Assembly (NCBI RefSeq): GCF_014648775.1
Contig: NZ_BMRT01000003.1
Location: 760,051 to 824,050, forward strand
DNA length: 64,000 nt
Reading direction: 5' to 3'
From: Streptomyces abikoensis
GTDB lineage: Bacteria; Actinomycetota; Actinomycetes; Streptomycetales; Streptomycetaceae
Below the pieces are notes generated by a model. The model did no database searches. It worked only from the letters and a program-made list of their open reading frames with translations, and was not told the origin of the DNA. Positions 42,303 to 51,265 of this stretch are shown here, piece by piece. Position numbers and translations under genes: made by a program. The stretch's first letter is position 1; each line of letters starts with the position of its first letter.

Positions 42303-43637
42303 CTACCCCGTCTCCTCCGGCCCCATCTGCTCCAGCCGCGCCGCGATCTCGCGCGGGTCGCCGTGGTGGTGGCAGATCGCGTCGCGGTCGCGGCCGGGGC
42401 GGGGGTCGCGGAGGGAGACGGCGACCTCCGCTGCCTCGCGGAGGGTGCACCGATCGCGTCCCAGCACTTCCCTCAACGCGATCAGCGTGCCGATGCTGGA
42501 AACCGTGCGCTCGGCGAACCACAGCGCGACGGCCTCCATGCCGCCCGCCGCATACTTCTCCCGCACGGTCCCGGTGAGGTCCTCGTAGGCGACGGCCAGC
42601 CGGGCGTACGCGCTCGGCTCGTCCGGCACATGACTCCGGGACAGGGCGGCGGCGAAGCGCACCAGGTAGCCACCGCCGGTCTCCGTGTCGTCCGGGTAGT
42701 CCTTCTCGAACTCGGGCCAGTCGATCTCTCCCGCCTCCGCGAGGACGGACGGGATGTCGGCCCACTCCCCCGCCGCCGAGAGGACGCGGTCCAGGAGCTC
42801 GTACGGCGCGGTGACGCTCTCCGCGAGGAGAACGGCGTCGTAGAGGTCCTTGGCCTCGGGGTGGGTGTCGCTCACCAGCCACATGACCTTCCAGACGAGC
42901 GAGAGCTCCGGGCTCGCCGCCATGAGGGTGACGGGGGCGCCCTCGCCGCCTGCGAGGGGCGGGATCGCGGTGCGGACGGGCGGGGCGGGCAGGGGCTCGT
43001 TGAAGACGAAGTCGAGCTGGACCGTGCCGGACGGGGCGTCGTCCGTTCCGGTGGCCGTCCAGGGCAGGACGAGCCGGCGGCCCGGCACCCGGTCGTACGT
43101 CCAGATCTCGTCGCTGACGGCGCCCGCCGCGTCGATGCGGACCGGGCTGCCGGACGCCCGCGCGGCGGCCTCGGCGGCGCGAGCCACTCCGTCGAGCATG
43201 GCGTCCGTGCGGTCGTCCTCCAGCCGCCAGGTGTCGGGGACGACGACGAAGTCCAGGTCACCGGGCTCGCGGGCCGCGTCGCCGAACCACGCCTTGAGCA
43301 GCACGCTGCCGCGCAGCACCAGGTGCCCGGCCCACGGGGAGGCCGCGACCGCCGCGAGCGCGTGGTCGAGGGCGTGACGCCGGGCCGCGAACCACGCCTC
43401 GCCCCGGTCCGGGTCCGCGAACCGGGGCTCGCTCAGCCGCATGCCGAGGAGGTGGTGGTTGGCCGCCGGGTCGTACACGGGAAGCTGCACGACGCCCTCG
43501 CCGGGCACCGGGCGCAGCGTCGCCGGCAGGTCCTTCTTCCGCCGCGTGGCCTCGTCGGGCGGGAGCTGCGGGACGACCGTCGTGGCCTCCCACGGTCCGT
43601 ACGGGAACTCTTCCCACGGTGTCGTCGTCATCGTCAT
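42303..43637 (-). CDS. AbiEii-like nucleotidyltransferase
   Basis: 444-residue protein with a minimal nucleotidyltransferase core like AbiEii/AbiGii toxins: HLVLRGSVLLKAWFGD with GS at 110-111 and EPGDLDFVVV with the acidic pair at 127-129. A further Asp/Lys region is ELSLVWKVMWLVSDTHPEAKDLYD, also seen in the toxin family. The N-terminal 85 residues are Pro-rich with no known domain, and the C-terminus is acidic and helical, so the protein is much longer than classic AbiEii. Its ATG overlaps the stop of the preceding 246-residue gene as ATGA. Such enzymes usually add nucleotides to RNA. Confidence 0.8.
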   Translation of the reverse strand: MTMTTTPWEEFPYGPWEATTVVPQLPPDEATRRKKDLPATLRPVPGEGVVQLPVYDPAANHHLLGMRLSEPRFADPDRGEAWFAARRHALDHALAAVAASPWAGHLVLRGSVLLKAWFGDAAREPGDLDFVVVPDTWRLEDDRTDAMLDGVARAAEAAARASGSPVRIDAAGAVSDEIWTYDRVPGRRLVLPWTATGTDDAPSGTVQLDFVFNEPLPAPPVRTAIPPLAGGEGAPVTLMAASPELSLVWKVMWLVSDTHPEAKDLYDAVLLAESVTAPYELLDRVLSAAGEWADIPSVLAEAGEIDWPEFEKDYPDDTETGGGYLVRFAAALSRSHVPDEPSAYARLAVAYEDLTGTVREKYAAGGMEAVALWFAERTVSSIGTLIALREVLGRDRCTLREAAEVAVSLRDPRPGRDRDAICHHHGDPREIAARLEQMGPEETG

Positions 43638-44374
43638 CGCTTCACGTCCTCGGTGGTGGTCTCTTCGCCGGATGTCGCTTCGTCGATCCAGCCGTCGTCT
43701 GTCTCTTCGTCGATCCAGCCGTCGTCGACCGTCTCGTCACTGTCGTGGACGACGAATTCCCGTTCACTGGAGGCCATGTCGTACCCCGCGTCCCGCAGGG
43801 CCGCCAGCAGCGCGTCCAGCCGTCGCTCCGCCGTCGGGCGGCCCACGAGGCGGCAGCGCTGGGTGACGAACCGCTCGGCGCGGCCGTCCGCCCGCACCCG
43901 GCGGGCGTTGCGCGACAGGTGCGCGGCGTGGGCCTCGGCGAGCGCCGTGAGGGCGGAGGTGTCGGTGCCGGGGGTGAGCAGGAGTTTCACGTGGTGCTCG
44001 AAGTAGTACCGCGCCCCGAGGGCCGCCGCCTCCGCGTCGGTGCCGGGCACGCCCTCCGCCCAGGGGGTCGCCTCGATCTTCGTCCGGACGACCGCGAACC
44101 CGGCCCCCCGCACGTCGCGCGCCGCGTCCTCCACCGCCGCCCGGACCACGGGCAGCGGCCCGGAGCCGCGCAGGGTGAGCATCGGCTGGCTGGGCGTCCG
44201 GCCCCGGTCCAGCACGATGTGCGCGCACTTCATGCCGTGTCCGGCCGCGTACCGTTCGAGCGCGTCCACGGTCGCGGGCCCGTCATCGGCGCGCACGGTG
44301 AGGTGGGCCTCGAAGTCCCCCTCGAAGTCCCCGGCGAAGCGAGCTGTGGTGGTCGCGGTGGTGCTGGATATCAC
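43634..44374 (-). CDS. Internally duplicated protein coupled to AbiEii-like gene
   Basis: 246-residue soluble protein not assigned to a known function. It contains two copies of one domain: residues about 18-105 (FEAHLTV ... ALERYAAGHGM ... PMLTLRGSGPLPVVRAAVED) and about 120-212 (FEHHVKLLL ... ALTALAEAHAA ... RCRLVGRPTAERRLDALLAA). Each starts with a FExHxx segment. The C-terminus is acidic with two DDGWIDE units. Stop and downstream start overlap as ATGA, so it is made together with the nucleotidyltransferase. It could be its regulator, substrate-recognition subunit or antitoxin; none of these is shown by sequence. Confidence 0.7.
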   Translation of the reverse strand: MISSTTATTTARFAGDFEGDFEAHLTVRADDGPATVDALERYAAGHGMKCAHIVLDRGRTPSQPMLTLRGSGPLPVVRAAVEDAARDVRGAGFAVVRTKIEATPWAEGVPGTDAEAAALGARYYFEHHVKLLLTPGTDTSALTALAEAHAAHLSRNARRVRADGRAERFVTQRCRLVGRPTAERRLDALLAALRDAGYDMASSEREFVVHDSDETVDDGWIDEETDDGWIDEATSGEETTTEDVKR

Positions 44375-44501
44375 CGGGGGATGATCTCAGGGCACGACCT
44401 CGCAGGTCATCGGCGCCCTCGCGGCGGCGGGCGGCGGCGCTCCGGCACGTGATTCGGCCAACGCCGCGCTGGGGCGGAAGCAGACGCGGTACAACGCCTC
44501 C

Positions 44502-45443
44502 ATGAATATTCGTTCGATGGCGATGGCGGGAAGTCTGGTGGCGGCGCTGGTCCTTGGCGCGCCGGGAGTGGCGGGAGCGGCGAGTGCCACGGCGGCCGGG
44601 AACGCCGAGCGCCCCGACCGGTGCGGGCGGCCGGCGGCCGTCTCCGTGTTCCACGACGGTGGCGCGCCCCTGCTGGACTGGCGGGAGAACCTGGAGTTCG
44701 ACGGGCGCGGCACCTTATGGGTCTCCCATGTGACCAGGAACCGCGTCGAGGGGTACGCCCCCGACGGGACGCTGAAGGCGTCCTTCCCCGTGCCCGGCCC
44801 CGGCGGGATCCGCCGGGGGCCGGACGGGCTGATGTACGTCAACTTCGGTGTGAACCCGCTGGAGCGGGACGGCGGTGTCATGCGCTTCGACCCGGCCGCG
44901 GCCGAGCCCCGCGCCGAGAAGGTCTTCGGCGGCACGCCCAGGATCAACGGCCTCGCCATCGACTCCGCCGGCAACTTCTACCTCAGCCGCGAGCTGGCCA
45001 CCGGCATCCTCAAGATCCGGCCGGACGGCACCCGGGACGAGGAGTGGACGCGGAAGGCCGACGTCTTCGGCACCAACGGCCTGGAGATCGTCGGCGATCA
45101 GCTCTACGCGAGCGTTCTCGTCAACGGCACGTCCCCGGTCGTCCGCGTCCCCCTGGCCGACCCGGCGCGGCACACCGCAGTCACCCGGCTCAGCCGCACC
45201 GTCCTGGACGGCAAGTTCCTCGACGACCTCACCGCCTTCGGCGGCGACCTGGTCGTCGCGGCCTTCCGGAGCGGCGAGCTGATCAAGGTGGACCCGGTGA
45301 CCGGACGGTCCTGCGTGCTGGTGAGCGGGCTGCGGATGCCGACGAGCGTCCGCGTGCCGCGTGCGTTCGGCGACCACGACGGGCGCCGCGAGCTGTTCGT
45401 CACGGAGGCCTCCGGCCGCGTCGTCACGGTGACGCTCGGCTGA
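44502..45443 (+). CDS. Secreted SMP-30/gluconolactonase-like beta-propeller
   Basis: 313-residue exported protein. A signal peptide covers about 1-34 (MAGSLVAALVLGAPGVAGAA). The rest has repeating beta-propeller blades: RENLEFDGRGTLWVSHVTRN, GIRRGPDGLMYVNFG, RINGLAIDSAGNFYLSRELA and TNGLEIVGDQLYASV. The pattern of an acidic residue then hydrophobic strand fits SMP-30/gluconolactonase or NHL-type propellers; no specific catalytic residue can be assigned. There is no SD before the ATG, and a TACAAC motif lies 12 bases upstream, so the mRNA may be leaderless. A hairpin terminator follows. Confidence 0.8.
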   Translation: MNIRSMAMAGSLVAALVLGAPGVAGAASATAAGNAERPDRCGRPAAVSVFHDGGAPLLDWRENLEFDGRGTLWVSHVTRNRVEGYAPDGTLKASFPVPGPGGIRRGPDGLMYVNFGVNPLERDGGVMRFDPAAAEPRAEKVFGGTPRINGLAIDSAGNFYLSRELATGILKIRPDGTRDEEWTRKADVFGTNGLEIVGDQLYASVLVNGTSPVVRVPLADPARHTAVTRLSRTVLDGKFLDDLTAFGGDLVVAAFRSGELIKVDPVTGRSCVLVSGLRMPTSVRVPRAFGDHDGRRELFVTEASGRVVTVTLG

Positions 45444-45461
45444 CCGTACGAGCGCGGTACC

Positions 45462-45496
45462 GCCCCGCCGCCCGACCCCCGTACGGACGGCGGGGC
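45462..45496. terminator. Hairpin between convergent genes
   Basis: GCCCCGCCG (45462-45470) pairs perfectly with CGGCGGGGC (45488-45496); the loop of 17 bases contains CCCCGTACGG. Confidence 0.55.
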
Positions 45497-45502
45497 CACC
45501 CG

Positions 45503-46117
45503 CTACCCCACCGGGACGGCTCGTACCGCCCGGAAGCGGAAGCTGCCCGTCCCCACTTCCACCGCCACCTCCGTGAACCCCGCCGCCCGCAACCGCGTCT
45601 CCAGAGTCGCGGGCGGCACCGGCACACACGTGTCGCCCCAATGGATCAACCGCCAGCGCCAGTTGCTCAGCGAGTCGCAGCCGGCGAAGACACCGCCCGG
45701 GCGCAGCACGCGGTGCGCCTCGGCGAAGAGGGCGTCCTGCCGGGCGGGCGAGGGGACGTGGTGGAGCATGGTGAAGCAGGCGACGGAGTCGAAGCGGCCG
45801 TCGGGCCAGGGCAGGGCGGTGCCGTCGCCGTGCACGACCTCGACCTCGGCTCCGCCCCCGACTCCCCCCTTGGCCCGGTCGCCGAACTCGCGGCGCAATC
45901 GGGCCGCGTACTCCGCGTCGACCTCGACGACGCTCAGCCGCGCGAGGCCCTCCCGGCGCAGCAGGACGCGCGTGGTGGCCCCGTAACCCGGCCCGATCTC
46001 CAACGCGTCGGGCCCGAGCGGCACTCCGTCCAGGACCCACGGCAGTAAACGGTCCTCGACGGCGCGGGCCCACTTCTCGGAACTGCACAGACGGCGGTGA
46101 ACGAGATTCATCGGCAT
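45503..46117 (-). CDS. Class I SAM-dependent methyltransferase
   Basis: 204-residue cytosolic protein. Motif I is ALEIGPGYGATTRVLLRREG, motif II LSVVEVDAEY, then GDGTALPWPDGRFDSVACFT with the acidic loop, and RVLRPGGVFAGCDS. This is the UbiE/Methyltransf_11 pattern. The N-terminal NLVHRRLCSSEKWARAVEDR helix is typical of a subgroup acting on small molecules. Substrate unknown. Divergent from the AraC gene, which may regulate it. Confidence 0.87.
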   Translation of the reverse strand: MPMNLVHRRLCSSEKWARAVEDRLLPWVLDGVPLGPDALEIGPGYGATTRVLLRREGLARLSVVEVDAEYAARLRREFGDRAKGGVGGGAEVEVVHGDGTALPWPDGRFDSVACFTMLHHVPSPARQDALFAEAHRVLRPGGVFAGCDSLSNWRWRLIHWGDTCVPVPPATLETRLRAAGFTEVAVEVGTGSFRFRAVRAVPVG

Positions 46118-46172
46118 GCGGCAAGGCTAGGAATCAGGCGACCGTGTCGTATACGGGCCAGGAGGCCAACTC

Positions 46173-46964
46173 ATGTCGCCGAAAGGACATACCGCCGTCA
46201 CGGGGGTACATCCCGCCGCCCACGTCGTCGCCCCGGCCGGCAGTGCCATAGCCGTCGGGAGCTTCGCGCTCGGCGAGGACGAATGGTTCGACGTTCATCG
46301 GCACAGCGCCCATCAACTGGCGTGGGCGCCGCGCGGCGTCCTGGCCGTGCGCGCGGCGGGACGTACGTGGGTGCTGCCGTCGACCGTCGCGCTGTGGATC
46401 CCGGCGGGCGTCCCGCACGCCACGGGCGCCACGTGCGCCGCGCTGATGCGGAGTCTGTACTTCTGGCCGGACCGTTGCCCGTTCGGCTGGGAGACGCCGC
46501 AAGTCATGGCGGTATCCGGGCTGTTGCGGGAGCTGATCGGCCATCTGTCGCGGGAGGACCTCGACACGGGGGCGCGGCAGCGCGCGGAGGACGTCCTGCT
46601 GGACCAGCTGCGTCCCGTCTCCGTGACGACGGTCAGGGCGCCGATGCCCTCCGACCCCCGGGCCCGGCGGGTGGCGGAGGCCCTCCGCGCGGACCCGGCG
46701 GACGGGCGCACGCTCGCGCAGTGGGGCGCGCTGGTGGGCGCGAGCGGCCGGACGCTCGCGCGGGCCTTCGTCGAGGGCACGGGCATGTCGTACGGGCGGT
46801 GGCGTGCCCAGCTGCGGCTGGAGGCGGCGATGCCGCTGCTCGCGGCGGGGGCGACGGTGTCCGCGGTGGCGCGGCGGGTGGGGTACGGCTCGCCGAGTGC
46901 GTTTGTGGCGGCGTTTCGGAGGGGGGTGGGGGTGCCGCCGGGGGCGTATTTCTCGCCGCGATAG
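46173..46964 (+). CDS. AraC-family transcriptional regulator
   Basis: 263-residue regulator with an N-terminal cupin (DEWFDVHRHSAHQLAWAPRG, IPAGVPHATGA) and a C-terminal AraC DNA-binding domain (LAQWGALVGASGRTLARAFV, VSAVARRVGYGSPSAFVAAF). CAGGAGG lies seven bases upstream. The 55-base gap to the divergent methyltransferase contains CGTATACG, an 8-bp palindrome that could be part of its site or a promoter. Confidence 0.92.
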   Translation: MSPKGHTAVTGVHPAAHVVAPAGSAIAVGSFALGEDEWFDVHRHSAHQLAWAPRGVLAVRAAGRTWVLPSTVALWIPAGVPHATGATCAALMRSLYFWPDRCPFGWETPQVMAVSGLLRELIGHLSREDLDTGARQRAEDVLLDQLRPVSVTTVRAPMPSDPRARRVAEALRADPADGRTLAQWGALVGASGRTLARAFVEGTGMSYGRWRAQLRLEAAMPLLAAGATVSAVARRVGYGSPSAFVAAFRRGVGVPPGAYFSPR

Positions 46965-47051
46965 GGCTGCGCCGAGGGGTGGCCTGATCACCTGCGGGCC
47001 GGTGGGGGCTTGTCGCGCCCGCGCGGCGGCAGCCGCATATCGACACAGCCC

Positions 47052-47071
47052 CGCGCCCCTAACGGGGCGCG
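47052..47071. terminator. Hairpin in repeat-rich gap between AraC and DUF2786 genes
   Basis: CGCGCCCC-taac-GGGGCGCG is a perfect stem. The gap (46965-47114) also has two copies of a CGCGCGGCGGCAGCCGC element (near 47020 and 47090), a widespread Streptomyces intergenic sequence. Confidence 0.7.
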
Positions 47072-47114
47072 TCGGCGCTGGTCGCGCTCGCGCGGCGGCA
47101 GCCGCGTACGCCCC

Positions 47115-48329
47115 CTACGGGCGCTTCCCCGCCAGTCTCGCCGCGTTCGCGGCTTCCGTGCCTCGGGCCCAGCCCTCGGGGTCGCGGCCCTTGAGGCGGT
47201 GGGAGGTGGTCTCGGGGAAGAGGCGCCCGGCGGTCTCGCCGACCGCCACGTCCCGGGCGGCCAGCACGGGCAGGACCTCGGGGCGGGTCTCCTCGGCGGC
47301 CACGTCGCGGACGGCTGCGGACAGCCGGTCGCCGATGCGGCCCGCGTAGGCGATCAGGAAGGACTCGCGGAAGTCCCGGGTGCGGCGGGAGCGGCCACGG
47401 GCGTGGTGGTCGTCGGCGGCGCGGCCCATCGCGGTGGTGGCCTGGACGAGGAGGGAGGTGTAGAGGAGCTCGACGAGCTCCAGGTCGGCGTCGAACCCGA
47501 CGACGGTCGAGAAGCCGTACTCGCTGGACCACACCGCCTGGCAGTGGTTGGCGGCGGCCACCGCGTTCAGGAGCAGGGCCTTGGCGGATTCGTACGGGCC
47601 CTCGACCCCGATCCGGCAGGCGCCCGGCCCGTCCCCGGCGGCGGCCGCGCCGGCGGCGAGCAGGGCCTCGTCTATGGAGTGCCGGGCCATGAGCTCCTGG
47701 GCCTTGGCGGAGAGGGCCTCCGCCTCCTCCGGGAACTGCGTCGACTCCGCCTTCGCCAGCAGTGCCCGGACGCGGCCGAGCATCCGGGGCGGGGCGGCCG
47801 CGGCGGCCGCGGCGACGTGCCCGCCGGTGCCGGGCAGCGGGCCGACGCCGCCGACCCTCGGCAGCCCGTCGATCAGCCGCAGCGTGGCCAGGGCGCGGAC
47901 GGCGGTCTCGAAGCGGCTCAGCCGCTCGCGCTCCGCGAAGCCGTCGAGGAAGGTGTCGTCCGTCTCCCACCAGGCGCGCGCGTCGAGCTCCTCCAGCTGG
48001 GCGACCCAGCGCGCGTCGAGCGTCTCCGGGGCGTAGCGCCGGCCCTCGGCGGCTATGAGGGCGACGGCGAACCGGGTCTCGGCGGGGGGCGGTTCCCGCC
48101 GTACGAGCCGGACGACGTCGGCGGGCTGCCAGCCGTACTCCCAGGCCCGCCGCACCGTCGCCGAGCCGTGCCGGACGACCGCGCCGCTGATGGCCTCCCA
48201 GCCGGCGGGGGCGGCGGCCAGGACGGAGGCGGCGGCGTAGACGGCGTCGTCGAGATCGTCCCCGCGCACCGCCCGCAGCCCGCGTACGGCCGCGGCGACG
48301 GTTTCCAGGGGCGACTCGGTGCTCTGCAC
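47115..48329 (-). CDS. DUF2786 domain protein
   Basis: 404-residue cytosolic protein. The DUF2786 segment is GRVRALLAKAESTQFPEEAE followed by ALSAKAQELMARHSIDEALL. The region after it (HCQAVWSSEYGFSTVVGFDA, LLYTSLLVQATTAMGRA, RTRDFRESFLIAYAGRI) is characteristic of longer actinobacterial members. The N-terminal 150 residues hold an Ala-rich helical repeat of unknown role. The GTG at 48329 has little SD; an ATG at 48389 with GGGGA upstream would add 20 residues. Function unknown; the tail resembles DUF7168-type SprT-like proteins in other annotation systems. A 23-bp tandem repeat lies 125 bases upstream. Confidence 0.75.
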   Translation of the reverse strand: MQSTESPLETVAAAVRGLRAVRGDDLDDAVYAAASVLAAAPAGWEAISGAVVRHGSATVRRAWEYGWQPADVVRLVRREPPPAETRFAVALIAAEGRRYAPETLDARWVAQLEELDARAWWETDDTFLDGFAERERLSRFETAVRALATLRLIDGLPRVGGVGPLPGTGGHVAAAAAAAPPRMLGRVRALLAKAESTQFPEEAEALSAKAQELMARHSIDEALLAAGAAAAGDGPGACRIGVEGPYESAKALLLNAVAAANHCQAVWSSEYGFSTVVGFDADLELVELLYTSLLVQATTAMGRAADDHHARGRSRRTRDFRESFLIAYAGRIGDRLSAAVRDVAAEETRPEVLPVLAARDVAVGETAGRLFPETTSHRLKGRDPEGWARGTEAANAARLAGKRP

Positions 48330-48453
48330 TGTGGGGGGCTCGCTTCCTCGGGGGCCCGGGGCTGGGGGTGCGCCGGAGTGGAATCCCATCTTCCCGCATC
48401 CCCGCAGGCAGGGCACACGCCCGGTGCCCGCCCCGGCTCCCGCAGGTCACAAC

Positions 48454-48545
48454 GGGGTCGGAGCGGGCCGCAAGCCGGGGTCGGAGCGGGCCGCAAGCCG
48501 GGGTCGGAGCGGGCCGGAAGCCGGGGTCGGAGCGGGCCGGAAGCC
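48454..48545. repeat. 23-bp tandem repeat, four copies
   Basis: Four head-to-tail units of GGGGTCGGAGCGGGCC(G)(C/G)AAGCC type fill 48454-48545; copies 1-2 carry C and 3-4 carry G at one site, and a degenerate fifth follows. The unit is not a multiple of three, so it is not coding. It lies between the GNAT gene end and the DUF2786 start. Confidence 0.95.
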
Positions 48546-48560
48546 GGGGTGGGAGCCGGG

Positions 48561-49535
48561 TCAGAACCGGGCCTGGAAGACTCCCACGGACCGCTCGGGC
48601 CGGTAGCCGAGCAGCTTGTTCACGGCGCGCATGGGCCCGTTGTCGTCGGACACGCCCGTGACGATCTCCCGTACGGGCATCCGTCCCTCGCGCACGAGCC
48701 GCAGCATCCGCAGCTTGACCGCCCGCCCCAGGCCGAGCCCGCGGTGGCCCGCGGCCACGGCGGTGCCGTACTGCGTGGCCCGCGCGCCGTCCGGGGAGCG
48801 CCGCACCAGCTCGGTGTACCCGGCGAAGGAGCCGTCGGGCGCGACCGCGGCGACCGTGAGCATCTCCCCGCCCCGGTCGACGACGAGCTGCTGGACGGCG
48901 CGGGAGCGCGCGGCGTCCCAGCGCGGCCGTTCCTCCTCGAAGTCGCCCCAGGGGCTGTCGGACATGGCGTCGCGGACGGCCGCGAAGGGCTCGGCGAACT
49001 CCTCGGGCACGGCGCCCTCCCACTCGACGAAGCGGTACCCCTCCGGCAGGACCGGCTCCTCGGCCGCCGCTTCATCCGTCACGTCCTGCACGTACATCAC
49101 CAGCGGGAGGGCGCGTACGAAGCCGCGCGCGAGGGCGAACTTCTCGCCCGCGCCGCCGATCTCGATCTGGGCGCCGACCGCGCCCCGCCGCTCCCGCTCC
49201 AGGATCGCCCGCACCTCCTGCCACAGGCGCATACCGATGCCCCGGTTCCGCAGCTCCGGCCGGACGACGAGGTGCTCGATCCAGGCCGTCTTCCGGTTCG
49301 CTCCCTCGTCGAACAACCGCAGGGAGACGACCCCTGCGTACCCGCCCTCCCCCGGCACGGCCAGCCGTACGTACCGGCTGTCGCCGTCCGTCACACACAG
49401 CACCCCGGCCGTCTCCACCCGCCCGGGCGCCGGCACGGCGGGCAGGTCGTGGGCGTGGGCGGCGGCTATGACGGCGTGCCAGCCGTCGATCTCGCTCTCG
49501 GAGGGGCGGTCGTTCAGGCGCAGCAGTTCACTCAT
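48561..49535 (-). CDS. Double-domain GNAT acetyltransferase
   Basis: 324-residue protein with two GNAT domains. The first (about 60-165) has IEHLVVRPELRNRGIGMRLW, in which RNRGIG binds acetyl-CoA. The second (about 190-320) has ATQYGTAVAAGHRGLGLGRA, with HRGLGLG, and NGPMRAVNKLLGYRP. This tandem arrangement is seen in actinobacterial N-acetyltransferases including Eis-unrelated MshD-like types, but the substrate cannot be named. The ATG at 49535 (MSELLRLNDRPS) matches domain start. Confidence 0.87.
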   Translation of the reverse strand: MSELLRLNDRPSESEIDGWHAVIAAAHAHDLPAVPAPGRVETAGVLCVTDGDSRYVRLAVPGEGGYAGVVSLRLFDEGANRKTAWIEHLVVRPELRNRGIGMRLWQEVRAILERERRGAVGAQIEIGGAGEKFALARGFVRALPLVMYVQDVTDEAAAEEPVLPEGYRFVEWEGAVPEEFAEPFAAVRDAMSDSPWGDFEEERPRWDAARSRAVQQLVVDRGGEMLTVAAVAPDGSFAGYTELVRRSPDGARATQYGTAVAAGHRGLGLGRAVKLRMLRLVREGRMPVREIVTGVSDDNGPMRAVNKLLGYRPERSVGVFQARF

Positions 49536-49607
49536 TCCGCGCACGCTACGACGCGAGCTCCGCGCTGTCGTTCGGTTTTCCACGAGCACGGACGAGCCCG
49601 GACGACA

Positions 49608-49649
49608 AAGGGGCCCTCCCCACGGACGAATCCGCCGGGAGGGCCCCTT
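49608..49649 (-). terminator. Terminator of the L,D-transpeptidase gene
   Basis: AAGGGGCCCTCCC (49608-49620) pairs perfectly with GGGAGGGCCCCTT (49637-49649), a 13-bp stem with a 16-base loop, 20 bases downstream of the stop. Confidence 0.85.
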
Positions 49650-49669
49650 CACGCATCAGCGACCGGGGG

Positions 49670-50944
49670 TCACGCGCCCGTGGCGCTGCCCGCGACCCAC
49701 TGCGCCCAGTCCATGTTCCAGCCGTTGAGGCCGTTGTCCGGGGCGATGGTCTTGTCGTCGGAGTTCTTCACGTCGACGACGTCACCGATCAGCGAGTTGT
49801 TGTAGAACCAGGCACCCGGGGTGTTCGGGTCGTTGGCGCCCTGCTTGTCCTCCAGGCCCACGCAGCCGTGGCTGGTGTTGGAGACGCCGAAGACGCCGCT
49901 GCCCCAGTAGTTGCCGTGGATGAACGTGCCGGACGTGGACAGGCGCATGGCGTGCGGCACGTCCTTGATGTCGTACTCGCCCTTGCCGTCCTTGCCGGTG
50001 AAGCCGACGGTGGAGCCGTTCATCCGGGTCTCCACGAACTTCTCGGAGATCACCATCTTGCCGTTGTACGTCGGGTTGGACGGGCTGCCCGCCGAGATCG
50101 GGATGGTCTTGAGGGTCTGACCGTCCCGCACCACCGTCATCTGGTGGGTCTTGGCGTCGACCGTGGAGACCTGCGAGCGGCCGATCTTGAACTGGATCGT
50201 CTTCTTCTGGACGCCCTTGATGTTCGGGCCGCCCTCGACGCCGTCGAGGTCCATCTTCAGCGTGACCTCGGAGTTGGCCTTCCAGTACTCCTGCGGCCGG
50301 AAGTCGATGCGCTGGTCGCCGAACCAGTGGCCCACGACCTTCTGGCCGCTGCTGCTGGTGACCGTCAGGTGGGACTGGACCTCCTTCCGGTTCTTGATCG
50401 GCTTGTCGAAGTCGATCGACACGGGCATGCCCACGCCGACCGTCGAGCCGTCCTCCGGCGTGAAGGAGCCGATGAAGCTGTTGTCGGGAGAGACGGTGGA
50501 GAAGGAGGAGTTCTCAGTGGCCTTGCGGTCCTTGGAGTCCTTGGCCTCAGCAGTGATCTTGTACTTGGTCGAACGCTCGAGCTGCTTGTTCGGCTTCCAG
50601 GACTTCTTGTCCGAAGATATTGAACCCTCGACGGGAGTGCCCTTGTCCGTCGTCATCTTGACGCTGGTGAGCTCGCCATCACTCACGGTGACGGACACGG
50701 CATCGGCCGTGATGCCGACGCCATTGGCGCCGTTCTTGGGCGTGATCTTGATCTGCGCCTTGGAGGCGTCCTTGGCGGCCGCGGCGTCGACCTGACCCTG
50801 GGACTTCCCCTTGGCGTCACCGCCGCCCTTGGCGTCGTCGCCGTCGCCACCACAGGCGGCCAGGGTCAGTACCCCGCCGAGCACAGCGGCCGCGGCCACC
50901 AGGCCCTTGCGGCGCTTGCCGTACGTCATCACACGCTTCTCCAT
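49670..50944 (-). CDS. L,D-transpeptidase lipoprotein (YkuD)
   Basis: 424-residue cell-envelope enzyme that forms 3-3 crosslinks in peptidoglycan. A lipobox LTLAAC at about 27-32 anchors it outside the membrane. Two Ig-like domains follow: first KITPKNGANGVGITADAVSV, then FTPEDGSTVGVGMPVSIDFD. The YkuD domain ends with HGNYWGSGVFGVSNTSHGCV, containing the catalytic Cys in SHGCVGL. The start at 50944 gives MEKRVMTYGKRRKG; an ATG at 50929 is an alternative. A good terminator follows. The AT-richer codons of this gene reflect its Lys-rich composition. Confidence 0.95.
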   Translation of the reverse strand: MEKRVMTYGKRRKGLVAAAAVLGGVLTLAACGGDGDDAKGGGDAKGKSQGQVDAAAAKDASKAQIKITPKNGANGVGITADAVSVTVSDGELTSVKMTTDKGTPVEGSISSDKKSWKPNKQLERSTKYKITAEAKDSKDRKATENSSFSTVSPDNSFIGSFTPEDGSTVGVGMPVSIDFDKPIKNRKEVQSHLTVTSSSGQKVVGHWFGDQRIDFRPQEYWKANSEVTLKMDLDGVEGGPNIKGVQKKTIQFKIGRSQVSTVDAKTHQMTVVRDGQTLKTIPISAGSPSNPTYNGKMVISEKFVETRMNGSTVGFTGKDGKGEYDIKDVPHAMRLSTSGTFIHGNYWGSGVFGVSNTSHGCVGLEDKQGANDPNTPGAWFYNNSLIGDVVDVKNSDDKTIAPDNGLNGWNMDWAQWVAGSATGA

Positions 50945-51265
50945 TGCTCCTGGACCCCGGAATCCCCCGAGCCGATCGTGGGGCTCGTGGGGCTACACGT
51001 ATCCCGGCTACTACATAAGGGAACGCGTGCACCGTTTGGCCCGGTTCCACTCATCGGCAAACTGTGGGAAAGACCACGCCAGTAAAGCCCCTCGGGTCCC
51101 GAGGTCCACAACCGGGGTCTTGAAAAAGGGCAAACGCCCTGCTACTGGACCGCCGGTTACCCCATGGCTTCCCCACCGGCCGCCGGTGTCACTAACATCG
51201 TGTCAGTCGGGACGCGCCACAGCTCACGACCGTCAATCTCTGTCGTCGCCAGGGGGTTTCATCCC
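50945..51265. other. Divergent intergenic region
   Basis: 321 bases between the L,D-transpeptidase and a small membrane-protein gene. It holds short stems (CTCGGGTCCCGAG near 51090; GGGC-aaac-GCCC near 51130) and AT-richer patches (TACTACATAAGGG, TGAAAAAGGGC). It must carry two promoters; none is assigned. No coding pattern seen. Confidence 0.5.

Noticed and set aside
48454..48545. Possible CRISPR array
   Set aside because: Units are directly adjacent with no spacers, and there are no cas genes.
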